Assembly: GCF_027596085.1 (NCBI RefSeq) | Contig: NC_072460.1 | Span: 10,893,326-10,957,325, forward strand | Direction: 5' to 3' | Length of the DNA stretch: 64,000 bases | DNA from: Anoplopoma fimbria | Taxonomy: Eukaryota > Chordata > Actinopteri > Perciformes > Anoplopomatidae | Part shown: one piece after another, positions 35,445 through 47,885 of the stretch | How the letters are laid out: every line of letters starts with the position of its first letter | How positions within the stretch are numbered: position 1 is the first letter of the stretch | Program-made: the position numbers and the translations under genes | Notes under the pieces: model-generated | Databases searched by the model: none | Seen by the model: only the letters and a program-made list of their open reading frames with translations | Told to the model about the DNA's origin: nothing

Positions 35445-35765
35445 TACAAACACAGGACTTTTGTCCAGGAGACCACTGTTCGTGTCACGTGCAGAACAAA
35501 AAGTAAAGTTGACATTTTGTTATCTCAGTTGTTATAGTCGTAAGTCACGTGGCTCACTTGAGTTGTTATTGTTGTCATGTGTCTCGTTTTTCATTAGCTG
35601 GTCACTCGGTAGTCACTGGAGTCGTTAGTTAGCCAAACTAACAACAACCATGCTCATCTCGGAAACACTACTAAGTGGCTTGTTGTCTCAACCTAATTTC
35701 TGTGAAGACAGAAGTTTATTTTGAAAAGACACTGTGCATGTAATGAGTGTATGTGTGCAATTGTA
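35445..35765. repeat. Probable dispersed repeat, related to family Q
   Basis: It follows the family M copy directly. It contains 'caggacttttgtccaggaga', AAAGTAAAGTTGACATTTTG, and TATTTTGAAAAGAC with ATGTAATGAGTG, a pair of words also found at 23342-23376. I recall the style from fish repeats but cannot define ends or class. Confidence 0.45.
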
Positions 35766-38700
35766 AAGTGAAATATGGTATATAATTTGGTAAAAGGCGC
35801 ATCATTATTTGTGTGTGTGTTTGCTTGGCAATTCAGCGCATTGAATCCATTTTAAACTCCCTAAATTCACGTTTTATATGAAAAGAACTTTAACCAACTC
35901 TGATGCATCGCTGTTAAGTGCTGCATAATGCATTTATAAGTGCCACGTAAAATTCTATTATCGGTCACACCCAGTCTTATTAACACAATGCTTAGCGCAC
36001 GCTAATGATCAGATTTTAATTATTGAAATCCAAGACTGTCAGACATCAAAGGTGTGCAAGGTGTACTGTATGTTTAGTTTCTCGACATCTACAGTGTCTC
36101 CACATGCAATATATATATGCTGGGGTGTGTGTGTATATGAAGGAGTCTGTGGGTGTTAAACTGTTTATCTGAGGTTTGTTAAGGTCTAGGAAAGAGAGAA
36201 GAAGGGAGACAGAAAGCACAGCAGAGAGAGAAAGTGAGTCTCTCCTCCCCACGATTCCTCATGTGGCCCAACTTCCCCTTAAGCATCACAAACAAGCCTC
36301 AGGAGTGATGTCAAGGAGGGATGGGAGGTGGTGGGGGTGCTGAGCTGAGAGAGAAAGCTGAGCACAAACACAACAGCAACAGGAACCAACTTGAGCCATC
36401 TAAATTATTCATACACCAGATGGATACGTTTTCCCCAGGATTCCGCACTAAAACACCGCTATTCAGCGCGTCTATTCAACGGACGGCGCCAGGAATCAAG
36501 ATAACTATCACTTTATCTAAATCTTTTCATGTCTGATTCATATCAACTTTGAAGAGTGGAAGCCCCTCGACACCGTGATCTCACGTTTGTTCTATTCCAC
36601 AGGCACAATGAAGGGGGAACATGTTCTCTTTCCTCTATCTTCAAAGACGTAGGAACTGCTATGACCTTGTCTGAAGGATATTATACAAATCAGAGGGTCC
36701 TTAGAGACGCATGTCATGTATATCACTGACTACACCTCACCCGCATGATGTGTGCTTGTAGGCAGCCCAAAGGTGGTGGGATTGAAAAAAAAGAAATTCA
36801 CATTATATTGTTACTCTGTATATTTACATATGTGTGTTTTTTACCACTGTGCCAACCACACTACTCTAAACAGTATATTAAGTGACTCGCTTCCTCAGCT
36901 TTAGCAATAAAAATCTAGACTTAAAAAATGATGCTGTTTGTTTAAAATTTCAGTTCAGCAACAATTAGTTTGTGCAACCATGACACAAACCATAATAGAT
37001 GGGTGTTGATAGTTTAATGCCCTGGCATGCCAGTATATGGATTATCTTTTTGGGCACTCCCATGAGAAAAGTCCCCAATTTCTTTCACAATGTTCAAGTC
37101 AAAGACACTGTTATTTTATGTGTTGATGAAGCAGACATTCGTAAAAACGTTCTCTGGCCTATGTCTGTTAAGGATTCCACTTTGACATGTAAAACACTTA
37201 TTCAAAAACATAAATATTGTGTTTACAGTTTTCATCTTGCCACAGCTATTAGTGGGCAGCATACTAATCACAAATACCTGCCAACTTATCCACCCCCACA
37301 ATAATTACTATGTGGTATGTGGCATTGCACTCCCCCCACTCCCTGTCAACAAATTCAACTTTTAATGCGAACTGTCCTGCCTCATTTCACAGAAAGTAAC
37401 TTCCTGTGCTGGGACAAGAAGGTTGGGATGACCTCAGTCCCTGGGGTGCTCCCCTGCCGTACTCATCCATTTGTGGATGAAGATGACGACTTTTAAAAGG
37501 ACAAGTCATCATTAAGAGAATACGTAGCCTTTCCAGTGGTCTTTTTGCCCCCCCCATACGTAATTCCAATGCATTTATACAGAACTGAAAGTGCTTGAGA
37601 GTGGGGGCTGGGTTACGGTTTAATGGTCCAGTAATGTCTCAGCCAAAGCATAGTTGCCCTCCCAAGATGGAACAAAAAAAGTAACACACTGAGACTGACC
37701 AGTTTGAGTATTTTAGAAGCAGTTTAGGAGAAGTGATTAAAAAAAAAGATAACTGTGAGAATAGATACACTATCCACACAACCGAATTAATTCTATCAAA
37801 ATACCACTTCAGTGTTTGACACTGAAACCAGAGATGGTCAAATGACATTTATTTAAGTGGCGTATCTTATACTTTAGATAGATAAGGGAAAGAAAAGAGA
37901 AAAGGTCAATAAAAACAAGTCAAGGACCTCAGTATCAAGCTGTAAAGGATGCCTTTGTCATCTCTCCTCATTTGTCTTTCTCCTTCGTTCCTTCTCACCT
38001 TTCAGGTTACTGTCACTCACAAAGTGCTAAAAGTCTGGCAATCACAGCAGGCGTACTTCAAGGCTTCTCAGCATCCATCATCCTATGCTTATGCCTCAGA
38101 CAGATGAGCTGCAGGTGTAGCTGGCCCAGCTCCATGCAGGCCAGATCAAAGACCAGCCACCATCTCCCTGCCACTGGAAATTGGCACCTATAGTCATGAA
38201 ACTTGAATCGATAAGCCAAATAAAATCAGTTTTTTATAAAGTGAGGTTCTCCTAAATGTCACATAACCCACTGCATGAAAAAAAGGCAAGACCTTCCCAA
38301 CAAGTTTAAATAAACCCTGCAGGATAATGCTGGCTCCCCCGGGGGAACCAAAAGCTGATGGCTTTGAAACAGGAGGGAGGGTATTTTCAGCGGGGCTGCC
38401 CAGCATGAGAGATCCTGTATGTCTCACAGCTGAGCTTGTTTTATTGAAAGGTTGTTTGAAAGGCCCTGAACCCAAGACATCAGTGGTCATGTTTGTTTAG
38501 CTTAAAGAGGAGCAGCATTCAAAAGCTTCACTAAAAAGAACAGTTCAGATAGTCGGAGTACAGGGAAGAAAATGAGATGGGTTTGTGCCCACAGCAACTT
38601 GGACACATGTGCAGGGAAGATTTGTAGAAATTAATAAAATTGCCTCAATATAGCTTCCATTACAACCTCCTACAAATGTGCACAGTACAAGCATAGTTTC

Positions 38701-39479
38701 ACTGCGCTGTGCAAATAAGTGCCAAAACCAGTGATGTTATCAGGTAATGGAGTCAGAGGAAGAGAGAGGGCCTTTGTGAACTTGACACTCCCATTAGGCC
38801 CCTACTGGAAAGTGCAGTATTTGATCAGTAGATGGGAATTGAGCAAAAATGAACTGAAACTAGATCCCACATGACTTATTTTCCTGTTGGCTCTCAGCTT
38901 TAGGTGTCACTCAGACTTAATAAAGCTCTCCCATTTTCATTTTATCACAGAAAATAGACTCGGCAAAAATAAAATCAGTTGGTTTTGCCTTAATGGAGCA
39001 AAGTAATGGCGAGGTGAAACTGACACAACACATTTTGTCCATAGTAATACTATCAAAATGAAAGCATATTCACTTCTGGAGTTTTCCAGGAATCAATTCA
39101 AACTGAATATTGGCCTTTTTCGTGGACTTTATTTCATAATGGTTCCAACAAATACAGCACTTTGGCAATAGCCTGTCACCTCGGGTGATACCAACACAGC
39201 TATTTCACCCTATAGAGTTACAGTGTTCTCTAGCCCACACTGAACCTCCTCCACCAACCTATAACTCTTATTTTATTTCCGCACTTTATACATTAGAGGT
39301 ACATTACACCCATCCCAGTAGATGGGATGAGTCCACTTTTACACCCAGGTGTTACATTGCAAGGTTAGGTCATTTGGATGGCTATGACCTTTGATGGCTC
39401 CGTCTTCAATGAAAATGATCTGGTGATCTCCACATTGACATGCACACAGATGCCCTTGTGCTGTACATTCACACTATGG
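35766..39479. other. Noncoding DNA, nothing firmly recognised
   Basis: Unique sequence with a purine-rich tract at about 36189-36241 (GA-type low complexity) and a G-rich word near 36321-36342. Frames of 60 to 101 codons, such as 36999-37304 and 38194-38490, lack domains and splice context. No repeat family recognised. Confidence 0.55.
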
Positions 39480-39900
39480 TGATAAGGCCAGAGCAATTCA
39501 CTTGGGAGACATTATGGAAATATTCATTTGGGAATTACGAATTATAATTAGAAGGTAAGGCCACATTTCCCCGTCTTAGGTATGGTTGCGTTTGCATGGT
39601 TTCACAGTGATGGGGATAAAAAGCAGCCTTTACAAGAACAAGATCTTCAGCCGTGCGTATGTCTGGTATGTTTATCATTCCAGTCTTCTTTAGAGAATGT
39701 TTTGCTTTTAAAGAAGTAATTAGATCAAGTAAAGTGAGAGGAAAAATCCAACACTAGGTCCCAAGTGTTCTGGTATGCGATTAATTATTCTGAGGACGAC
39801 AGATGTTAAATTGTGTATGCCCATCAGCGCTAAGACTTTCTGAAGATTTATCATTCATGTAAATCATGAATAAAATATTTCCTTGTTGAGAGAAAATGCT
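39480..39900. promoter_or_regulatory. Candidate conserved noncoding element
   Basis: TAATTA cores occur at 39545-39550 and 39782-39787, with AATTACGAATTATAATTAG between 39533 and 39551 and an ATCATTCATGTAAATCATG word near 39850. The stretch is non-repetitive and noncoding. It may be one or two separate regulatory blocks. Confidence 0.33.
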
Positions 39901-40309
39901 ACATCTGTTGGTGCATCATTTAGTCCTGACTGCAAGAAAGTAAGCACACAAATTTGACCTATTAAAGCCTGTTTTCAACACAGAGTGGACATACAACGTG
40001 AATTTGTAGTATTGTGATTTGTATTTAACTGCATACAATCACTTCAGAAAGATAAAAAAAAATGTAAACAGTATATATTGTTTCAGTAACTTTCTATACA
40101 TTTAATTTATTTATTTATACTTCTTATCAATTATAGAGTATCAATGACGCTGTATAATATTAAAAATAACATCACAACGCTAAACCCTTCCTTCAAAAGC
40201 AACAGAATTAACTGTATTTCTAGCATATGAAGCACACGTGTGTTCCTATTTTCCCCAGATGTATGAATAAATAAGTAAAAACAGTCAAGCGAGCGTGAGA
40301 GTGTCACAG
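39901..40309. other. AT-rich noncoding DNA
   Basis: Low-complexity AT-rich stretch with homopolymer A and TTTA runs. Nothing recognised. Confidence 0.6.
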
Positions 40310-40420
40310 GGATCACGGTCGAGGCAGTGGTGGTGGCGGAGGTCGAGCCACAAGCCACCGGGACGGTAGCGTCTCCAATCGCCCCTGGCGACCATCACGT
40401 TGCCATGCTCCGGAACAGAC
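40310..40420. other. Small GC- and CpG-rich island, unknown role
   Basis: A sharp change to GC-rich sequence (GTGGTGGTGGCGGAGGTCG near 40328 and following) with about ten CpG in 110 bp, in a region otherwise nearly CpG-free. Two half X-box words (GGCGACCAT and GTTGCCATG) lie at about 40387 and 40399. Plus-strand translation gives an Ala/Val-rich stretch with no recognisable domain. It could be a regulatory element or a small exon; I cannot tell. Confidence 0.4.
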
Positions 40421-42094
40421 AGGCCTGCTCGCACAACAGATGGAACTAATGATGCGAAACAAAAGAGATCATTTCACCATGGTCCTCTAGGAAGCCACAA
40501 AGAGAGGCTTGGAAGTTTGAATGATGGGACCAGGGGACTTGCATGGGGTTAGTTATGGGTAGCCTATTTTTTCCTGGAGGTGCTCCGTTGAATAGGGAAA
40601 AAAAGGCCTTTGATGTTTCTTACAGAAAGCGGCACATTAAAAAGGCAAGTAGGAAAAAATTAGGGAAATGGTAATCAACCTTCAAGTAGTGTTGAGGATG
40701 CCGCTAGATTTCTAGGGGTTCCTGATAAATGTCCAGTCACAGATATCTTGGTCAATATTTGACAATAGTTCATATTCTATCAACCAGTTTGATGTTTAGC
40801 CTTCACAATAACTCCAGTCATGCATACAATTGTTTCAATTTGAAACTGAAACTCGCTTTATAACATATCTCATCAAACAAAATGATAAGCTAAGAAAAAG
40901 GAATTCCAATGCCAAGTTTAAGGCAAATTTACACAAGACCTTAATATCAAAACAGTCTGGTGAGCAAGGTTGTAAAACGTCTTATAAAGTAGAGCCAAGT
41001 ATGTGCACCATCCGTTTTTCACACTGTGTTAGATAACAGTTGTAAACAAACTGCTGTGTCCTGAACTGACAAAAAAAATCAAATTTGAGCTGAGGACATT
41101 TGCATATCCTGAGGGACAGGATTAGATTTAGAGGTCATCTCTTATGAGCCAGACCTCCTCAGACGCCAATGTAATGTTTCTATGTCAAGTACATTCAATC
41201 GAAGCATATGTGAGCCCAGTCTGTTTTTCCCAGTCAGACAGTCACACAGAGGGAGCACAGCTCTTTTAAATGCAGTATGTGAACTGAGGGAAGCCAAACA
41301 CCTTGGGATGGGATTTAAACCAGGATGGAGAGGAGCGGAGCCCGAACCATGCCCATCCACACGTGGAAGGGATCACTGGGAAAAGTTCAGCTCCGACACT
41401 GACACAAACAGCGGAGCAAGGCCTGTATTAGAGTCAGGTTAGCAAAGATAACACTATCAGTCTGATCCCCATGGGTACCAAATGCCGGGCCTTGCTGGCA
41501 AATAAAGCTACAGTGTCTTGACTCCTTGGCACATTAGCTCTGATTACAATGACCTTCATTATATCAGCTACCCTTATTACAACACGTAGAAGGCGTCTCT
41601 CCCCTGGGCAAAGCACAGTGGGGGAAAGAGTAAAGGAAAGCAGTGAGATTCAATAGCAAGGCTTGAGCTGTAAAAAGCACTGTTTAATTCAGATTTAACT
41701 ATGCTGTTTGGATTTTGATTCATTTGTATAAAAAACCTTTACAGTGTTCTGGGACCTCTCAGAGGGACCCATACATTAAATATTAGCATTGATTTGGAAC
41801 TACTCTGAAATTGGTGAGTTTAAAGAAACAGTATTTAATGTAAAGTAATTCAAACTAAAAACTTAAGATTGTTTTTAACTGCAGCTTTCCTTAGCGAATA
41901 TTACCTCCATATAACTTCAAAGTCTTTCTGATTCATAGATCCTTAGAATAGCATATCCAGAAAGAACCACAAATATTTGGATTTAATAAAAAAATCTTAT
42001 GGATTTCATTACTAAATAACATGAATGACTATTCAGGGATTAACCATTCCACATCCTGTACGCACAGACGGGCCCTGTTTAATATGTAACAACG
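40421..42094. other. Noncoding DNA, nothing recognised
   Basis: Unique sequence. Overlapping frames at 41142-41442 on both strands are chance. No repeats beyond short A runs. Confidence 0.55.
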
Positions 42095-42400
42095 TTGTTA
42101 ACCTCAATTTCCTCCCCAGTCTGCCCCTCCACAGGCCACATTGTTAGCTTGAGCGAGCTCTTGGCACACGTTACCGCCGTGGTGGTGACTCTCATTCAGT
42201 CTGACCACCCTGCAGGCAGGGGGATTCTCTCCCACAGCCCAGCTCATCCCTCCCTCAGGCCCCTGCTGCGCATCTCAACCTCCCTCTTTGCTGGCAGGTG
42301 ACGCAAAATAACAGACGTTGCCCTGAGAGAGCCGCCTCATTGCGTTCACTTAGCGCTGCCAACACACCCCAACGCGGGATGAGCTGAACTGTGGGGGTTC
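42095..42400. other. GC-rich block, possible regulatory element or exon
   Basis: About 300 bp clearly richer in G+C and CpG than the flanks, including GTTACCGCCGTGGTGGTG near 42170 and GCCTCATTGCG near 42332. It opens with a polypyrimidine-AG (TTTCCTCCCCAG, 42108-42119) and has CTGGCAGGTGACG near 42290-42302, so it could be bounded by splice-like signals. The enclosed frame (42095-42301, 68 codons) has no domain I recognise, so I do not call an exon. Confidence 0.35.
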
Positions 42401-43775
42401 TGAGGACCATGCCTTCAGACAGCAGGAGGGCAATGTTTGTTTTTGTGCTGCGATACGGAGGGTGGAAGAGGAGGGGGGACGCAAATCGGCTTGTTTTGGA
42501 TTAAGACCAAATCAAGAGATTTGAAGAATTAGAAGATGCGCCTCAACAGCAAGTTGAAAACAAGAACACCTGTAGGAGGCACGGGATAACGACCAGTGAG
42601 TGGCACGCACAGTTTCACTCTCACCCTCTCATTCACATATTTGTCAAGGTATAATTCCTGAGGAAGAATAGAAGATACAATAGAATATAGCCAAGAGTAC
42701 ACTTAACAGAATCAGACTTGAAGCCATGTTGATCCCCAATGACTGTATGTTAAAAAAAAGCAAATAAAATTGTAACTTAATTATAGATTTATAATGAGCC
42801 ATTGCACCACTGCCAAAAACAAGTCCCATACCAAGGCAAACAGGCACCTGCTGAATGCTCTCTGCTCGTGGGTTTTCATAGCTTAATTAATCTAGGCCTT
42901 GGGGTATCATGACTCGTGCATGCTGCTTGTGTGCATGTTTGAGACAATTAAGTTGTTCCTCGAAACAGAGGTGCAACTTTAACACTGAGCAGAGACACCG
43001 ACGCTTCACATTACAAGACAAATTTTGTGTTTTGTGGAAGTTAAGTCAACGATCTAATAATTTGTTTCCCACTGATGGAAACTATTTCAAGAGCGGTTCC
43101 TACAAAATGTCAAATGCTTTTTTATACAACTGAATTACAAATACCTTAGTTTGACCGGCCCCAAATTTCTACTTGAAATGGTTTTTTTACCCATCAATGT
43201 CTTACCTATTATATACATATGTGTTGAAATTCACAGCATGAGGATGAGGCATGAATATGAGTTTCAACAAGACTCACCGTCCTGTTGAATAATCTGTGCC
43301 GAAGCTGAACCCGCTGAGGACTTATCGCCTCTGCCCGATTCTCACTCTTCTGCCATATGATTTCTGTAGATAAACATAAAACAGCTGTTTACCATCAAAT
43401 GCATTTCTTTGAACTGAGAGATTTAAAGCACCGGATCTTGATCGATTTTTCAATGTGGGAAAGCAAACTCTCAGGTGCAAACAGATTAATATTAACTGTC
43501 AGGGGAAAACCAAGAATACTGACACTGTCTTTCATCCAGGTGTGACCAACAGAGAAACCTCACATTTTTGGCCACAGCTGGTTAAAGTAAAAGATGAAAG
43601 GGGGGCTTGTTATGTGAAGTTAAAGTAAAGGTGAAACAATGCAGCTTTGGTATTATAAAATAAAAATCTACTCTTAAAAAGTGCCCAGTGTTTGCATGTT
43701 TATTGAAAAATCTAAATGAATGTGGTAATGATTTATTGATGTCAAATACAACAGAAATAATTGGTGATTAAAATG
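42401..43775. other. Noncoding DNA, nothing recognised
   Basis: Unique AT-rich sequence. Chance frames only. Confidence 0.6.
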
Positions 43776-43950
43776 AATTAGGACAAAAAGTATGAAATTC
43801 TTGTGACTGCTAATTACCAGTTTGAATGAGCCTGATAACTAAAGAGAAAAGGTATTAAATGCTGTAATTATTACCATTGCTAATTACATTTCCAATTATG
43901 TCACTAATGAGAATGGCTTAATTATCAGCACATTGGATAAATAAGACTTT
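43776..43950. promoter_or_regulatory. Candidate enhancer: cluster of four TAATTA homeodomain sites
   Basis: TAATTA occurs at 43811-43816, 43865-43870, 43881-43886 and 43919-43924, that is four sites in 114 bp, with CAATTATG and CTAATGAG variants between them. Antp-, Lhx-, Dlx- and Prrx-type homeodomains bind this core. Spacing is irregular and the surrounding words are complex, unlike a simple repeat. It is the best regulatory candidate in the window by motif content, but still unproven. Confidence 0.42.
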
Positions 43951-44935
43951 TGCTTTCTACAATTTGTGATGGAGGTGGTGATGTGGTTACCACATCAAGG
44001 GCAAGTCCTCTGACCAAAAACACACAAGATAAAGCTGTAAAACTCTCACATTAGTACAATGTCCTAAATTGTGATGAGATACTGATAACATATATGTGCA
44101 TATGTGCATTTATTTATAGAGTTGACCATGTCTTTTGCCCTGTGTGAAGCTTTGTTTAAACTTGTGCTTGTCACCGTAGCGCAAGCCTCCGCAGACTACA
44201 TGCATGCAGGGAGGCGTTCATTTTGAATGTGCTGTTCGTTGCATTATTTTACCAAACACAAACAGGCGTACTAACAAAATGAAATAAAGAATCAAAAAGA
44301 CAACCAGTGTAACCCATAAACTATAGGTGTAACCACCAAAAAGCCATTAACCAACCTCTACTATGCCAAGGAGGGATTGTAATTATCTGTTAACTCCTAT
44401 CTCATATTCATGGACTACTTTATTGCCTTTGTTCAAACCCTGTAAAGAAATAAGTTAAGTATGACATGCATTATACAGGAACGTAGGTTTTATATCCTGA
44501 AAACAATTTGATTTGGCTGGCAAAATATTTACTCAAATGAAGACTTTTAAGACCTCCTGTTTCTAAAGCATCTAAAAATGAATTGGCCTTATTTGTATAA
44601 TCCCTCGACATGTAAAAGGTGCTTTTATCAGTGAACTATTTGTGACAGTCAGGTGATCAATCACACCGCGTGCACCAAGTTACATAAATTCAGAGGTGCA
44701 CGACCAAGCACAGCAACCACTCGTGGAGCTAACGCGCACCATGAACCAGTATTTTGTCATTTTCAGGCGTGCACGCCTCGCGCCGTCTTAACTACGCTGA
44801 GTATAAACTAAGCTTTAATCTGTTATCAAAGTTATCGCAGGAAAATAGTTGCCTCTTGGCCTCTCAAGAACAAATAAGTTATCAAGGCCAGTCTTCCTTG
44901 TGCCAGTTATGGGTCTCCATTCAATGGCTAGTCAA
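43951..44935. other. Noncoding DNA with a 14-bp perfect palindrome
   Basis: Unique sequence. AGGCGTGCACGCCT at 44765-44778 is a perfect GC-rich palindrome within a 200-bp stretch richer in CpG than its surroundings (44640-44800). The 61-codon frame there has no family signal. The stretch may be the end of a degraded mobile element next to the intact MITE-like copy that follows. Confidence 0.5.
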
Positions 44936-45296
44936 TTAAAGGTTAGTGTGTAGGATCTGGTGGCACCTAGCGGGGAAGTTACAGATTGCAACCAACTGAA
45001 ACTTCTCCTTTATTCTAAGCGTGTAGGACAACTATGGTGGCGACATGAAAACACGAAAAGACGAATGGCTCCATTTCAAGCGAATGTTTGGTCTGTTCGG
45101 GGTTACTATAGAAACATAGCACCGGCTCTGGGAAGGAGACCTGCTCCATATGTAGGTCTAAACGGCTCATTTAAAGTTAACAAAAACACAGGAGTCCTAT
45201 TTTCAGGTGATCATACACTAAAGAAAACATTCTTAATGATATTAAATTCCATTTCTGCCAATAGATCCCCCTAAATGCTATACACTGTACTTTTAA
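44936..45296 (+). mobile_element. MITE-like element with TTAA flanks, family M (best copy)
   Basis: A 361-bp noncoding element bounded by TTAA at 44936-44939 and 45293-45296. The ends are imperfect inverted repeats: the left runs GGTTAGTGTGTAGGAT, while the right, reversed and complemented, runs AAGTACAGTGTATAGCAT. Internal landmarks TTGCAACCAACT, CTATGGTGGCG, TACTATAGAAACATAG and CATTTCTGCCAATAG match other copies here (10061-10297; 35045-35443 minus). TTAA target duplication is typical of piggyBac-type transposition, so it may be a nonautonomous piggyBac derivative; that is inference. The 104-codon frame inside (44960-45274) is not conserved between copies. Confidence 0.8.
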
Positions 45297-47885
45297 AAAA
45301 ATGTTTCAGTTAAATAAAATATGATCTGTCGTGGTTCTCATTGTAAAATACAAAGGTTGCTACAACAAACAACATACTACAACAACCACTTAAAGCTCAA
45401 TGTATGTGCTTCTGTAGGTTAGAAGAGAGTTTGATATTCAATAAGTTATAAAATGAATATCAGCGTTCTTTTGGGAGAGGCCAGGCACAACTCTAGGGGT
45501 CAGTTTTTGCCTGCTGTGGACAGACTATGATGCACTAATCTATCTTGTGCATCTGTCAACTGGTTGATGACTAGAGAATCGCTAAGACACAATCATAATA
45601 CCCCATCTCACTGATCCCCAAACAGCCCACCTGTGACTGTCCTCCATAGAGCAAACCCTTTGTGGTATTTCAAAATATTCCTGTGTCACACACTGGGACT
45701 CTAAAAGTGCTGTTGATATTTCTCGCAATCCTTAAGGGCGTAGCTTTACCTTTAGGATAGCGGAAGTGTTGCAGAGGACCATGTCTGAGTGCCAAGTAAA
45801 TGCACAATGGATTAGAGTCATATCTTCCACATGGCTGCTTCCTAATCCTACCATCTGAGGTAAACACAGGACCAGGTGAGGCAACACGCCTGCCTCTGTA
45901 ACACAGAGGGATCTCCTGCTAAACTAGGCGCTGCTGCTTCCGACTAGCAAGAAACTTGTTTACAGTGGGTTCTAGTAAAAATTTGGAAATATTTGTTTTC
46001 CGGAAAAAAACAAATATAACACAACAAAAACTTGTCATTTCTTTATTCAACATATGCTTAGACTTTTCTTGCTATACACACAATCATTATTTTTTTTAAA
46101 ATCAGAACCTGAACATCTGGTCCTGCTCTTTGTGTTTTTCATGTGTTGAAAAAGTGAGCAATAAGGTGATACTTCTGTGTGTGTGTCACTGCCAAAGAAT
46201 GTAGCCAACTTTAGTTTCAAAGTCTCTCCGTCTCACCTACCAAGAAGACAAGACAAGAAGAGAACCAAAAGAAAAACAAGCAAACCCATAAAGGAACATT
46301 CAATGCAACAACAATTCATTACGCTAAAACAGGTTTCGATATGTTATGGCATGACTGTTTTTCAATGAATTTTTCACACATGACCTCATGACTTGAAAAA
46401 ATGCACACACCCTTGGAACAGGTACTTGAGATAAAAAAAAGAAAACTAACAAAAAGCTTCAGGAAGATGGGCATTTCACAAGTTAATGGGGTATGGACTT
46501 TCTGGTATTTTCCATTACAGTGATGACTCTTTCTGGGACAGGAAAGCCATTTAACAGGATATATTTATGACATTCAAAGACTGCCAATATTTCATACAGA
46601 CACAAATCCAGTTCTAAATATATGTAGACCTCGCACTGTAATTAAATTTGTATACTTTTTGTATTGTACAACTATATTTACTTGACTAACAAATCAGTTT
46701 CAAGCGTGTTTTTACAAAGTGAAACTTTTCCCCTTATAAAACAATGTTTAAATAAAACAAGGTACACTAAAGTACACAGTAATACTATAAACACAACCTA
46801 GAGCCAAGCCACTTGTGAAAGCCTTGTCAGAACATGTGAATGAGGGAATGTACTGAAAAAGTGCATATTTTGATTTTGATGATAAAACAGCAATCATGGG
46901 AGCTGGAATGTATTAACTGTTCAGTGACTGTCAATGTTTTGCCCCTGTGAAGCTGTTTGATCAGGTGATGTTTCATTATTATTTAAGTTATGAAAACAGA
47001 ACCAAAAGTTTCATAAAAATCAGTTCCTTTACTTAAACACAAGACATTTACAAAGTGTGAAAAGGTTTTTCATTATTGTTGCAAATGTTATAAACTAAGA
47101 GCAATGCAGATTGGAATTATTATTTCAAAGAAGGTCTATCAGTATACAAAGGGATGTACCCAAAAAAACACACTTGCGTAAATATGCAAATTGCTCATAT
47201 GCTCATAAAGCATGTGCATGACAAAAAAGAAAAAATCTGAACCTGACTGGTGAGATCATATTACCAACAGTTGCCCTTGGGCACACGTATGAGATAAATA
47301 TACTGTAGGATATACCCACACCTTTGTCACGCAATGTGACTTGAGCAAAAGGCATTCTTGTTCATCATTACCCTTTATTCTTATAAATTCAATGTGCAGC
47401 TGACTCGCCTTACTTTTTTATGAATGTTTTTTTTTTACTTTAGAGTCCTTGCTGACAGAAAAATAACCAGCTTTAAAGATTCTTACTCGGTGAATGCTGA
47501 CGACTTCCAATTCTTGGTTTAACACTCTGAAATAAAATCCAGCTGAATAGTTTCAGTGTGTGTGTGTTTGTGTATGTATCTGTGTGAGACGAAAGAGTCA
47601 AAGAAGGACCTAGGCCGGCCTTTCCCTTCTATACTGTCAGTGCATTAAGTCCAAATCAGGACAAATGTCAACCTTGTTAGATCCACGTATTAGTTTAAGT
47701 TTCACTCAGACTGCACCACTTGTGGTGTCACCTGTTGACTTTTGGCTGCTCACACCACCGTGTTGGAATTTTAGAGCCAAAGTTTTCATGGCATAACTTT
47801 CTTTTTTAAGGCACTGCAGAGGTCCTGGCGGTCCAAGCACTAATATTTGGACTAACCTAGATAGCCAAGGACAGATTTTTCTTCT
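45297..47885. other. Noncoding DNA with a POU octamer
   Basis: Unique sequence. A perfect ATGCAAAT lies at 47184-47191 in an AT-rich context. The block at about 45480-45870 is compact and could be constrained. Chance frames only, and no repeat family seen. Confidence 0.5.

Noticed and set aside
36189..36241. GA-rich tract as a GAGA-type promoter element
   Set aside because: Simple purine low complexity with no transcription start context.
44960..45274. 104-codon frame in the family M element as a transposase
   Set aside because: The frame is not kept in the other copies and has no transposase motif; the element is nonautonomous.
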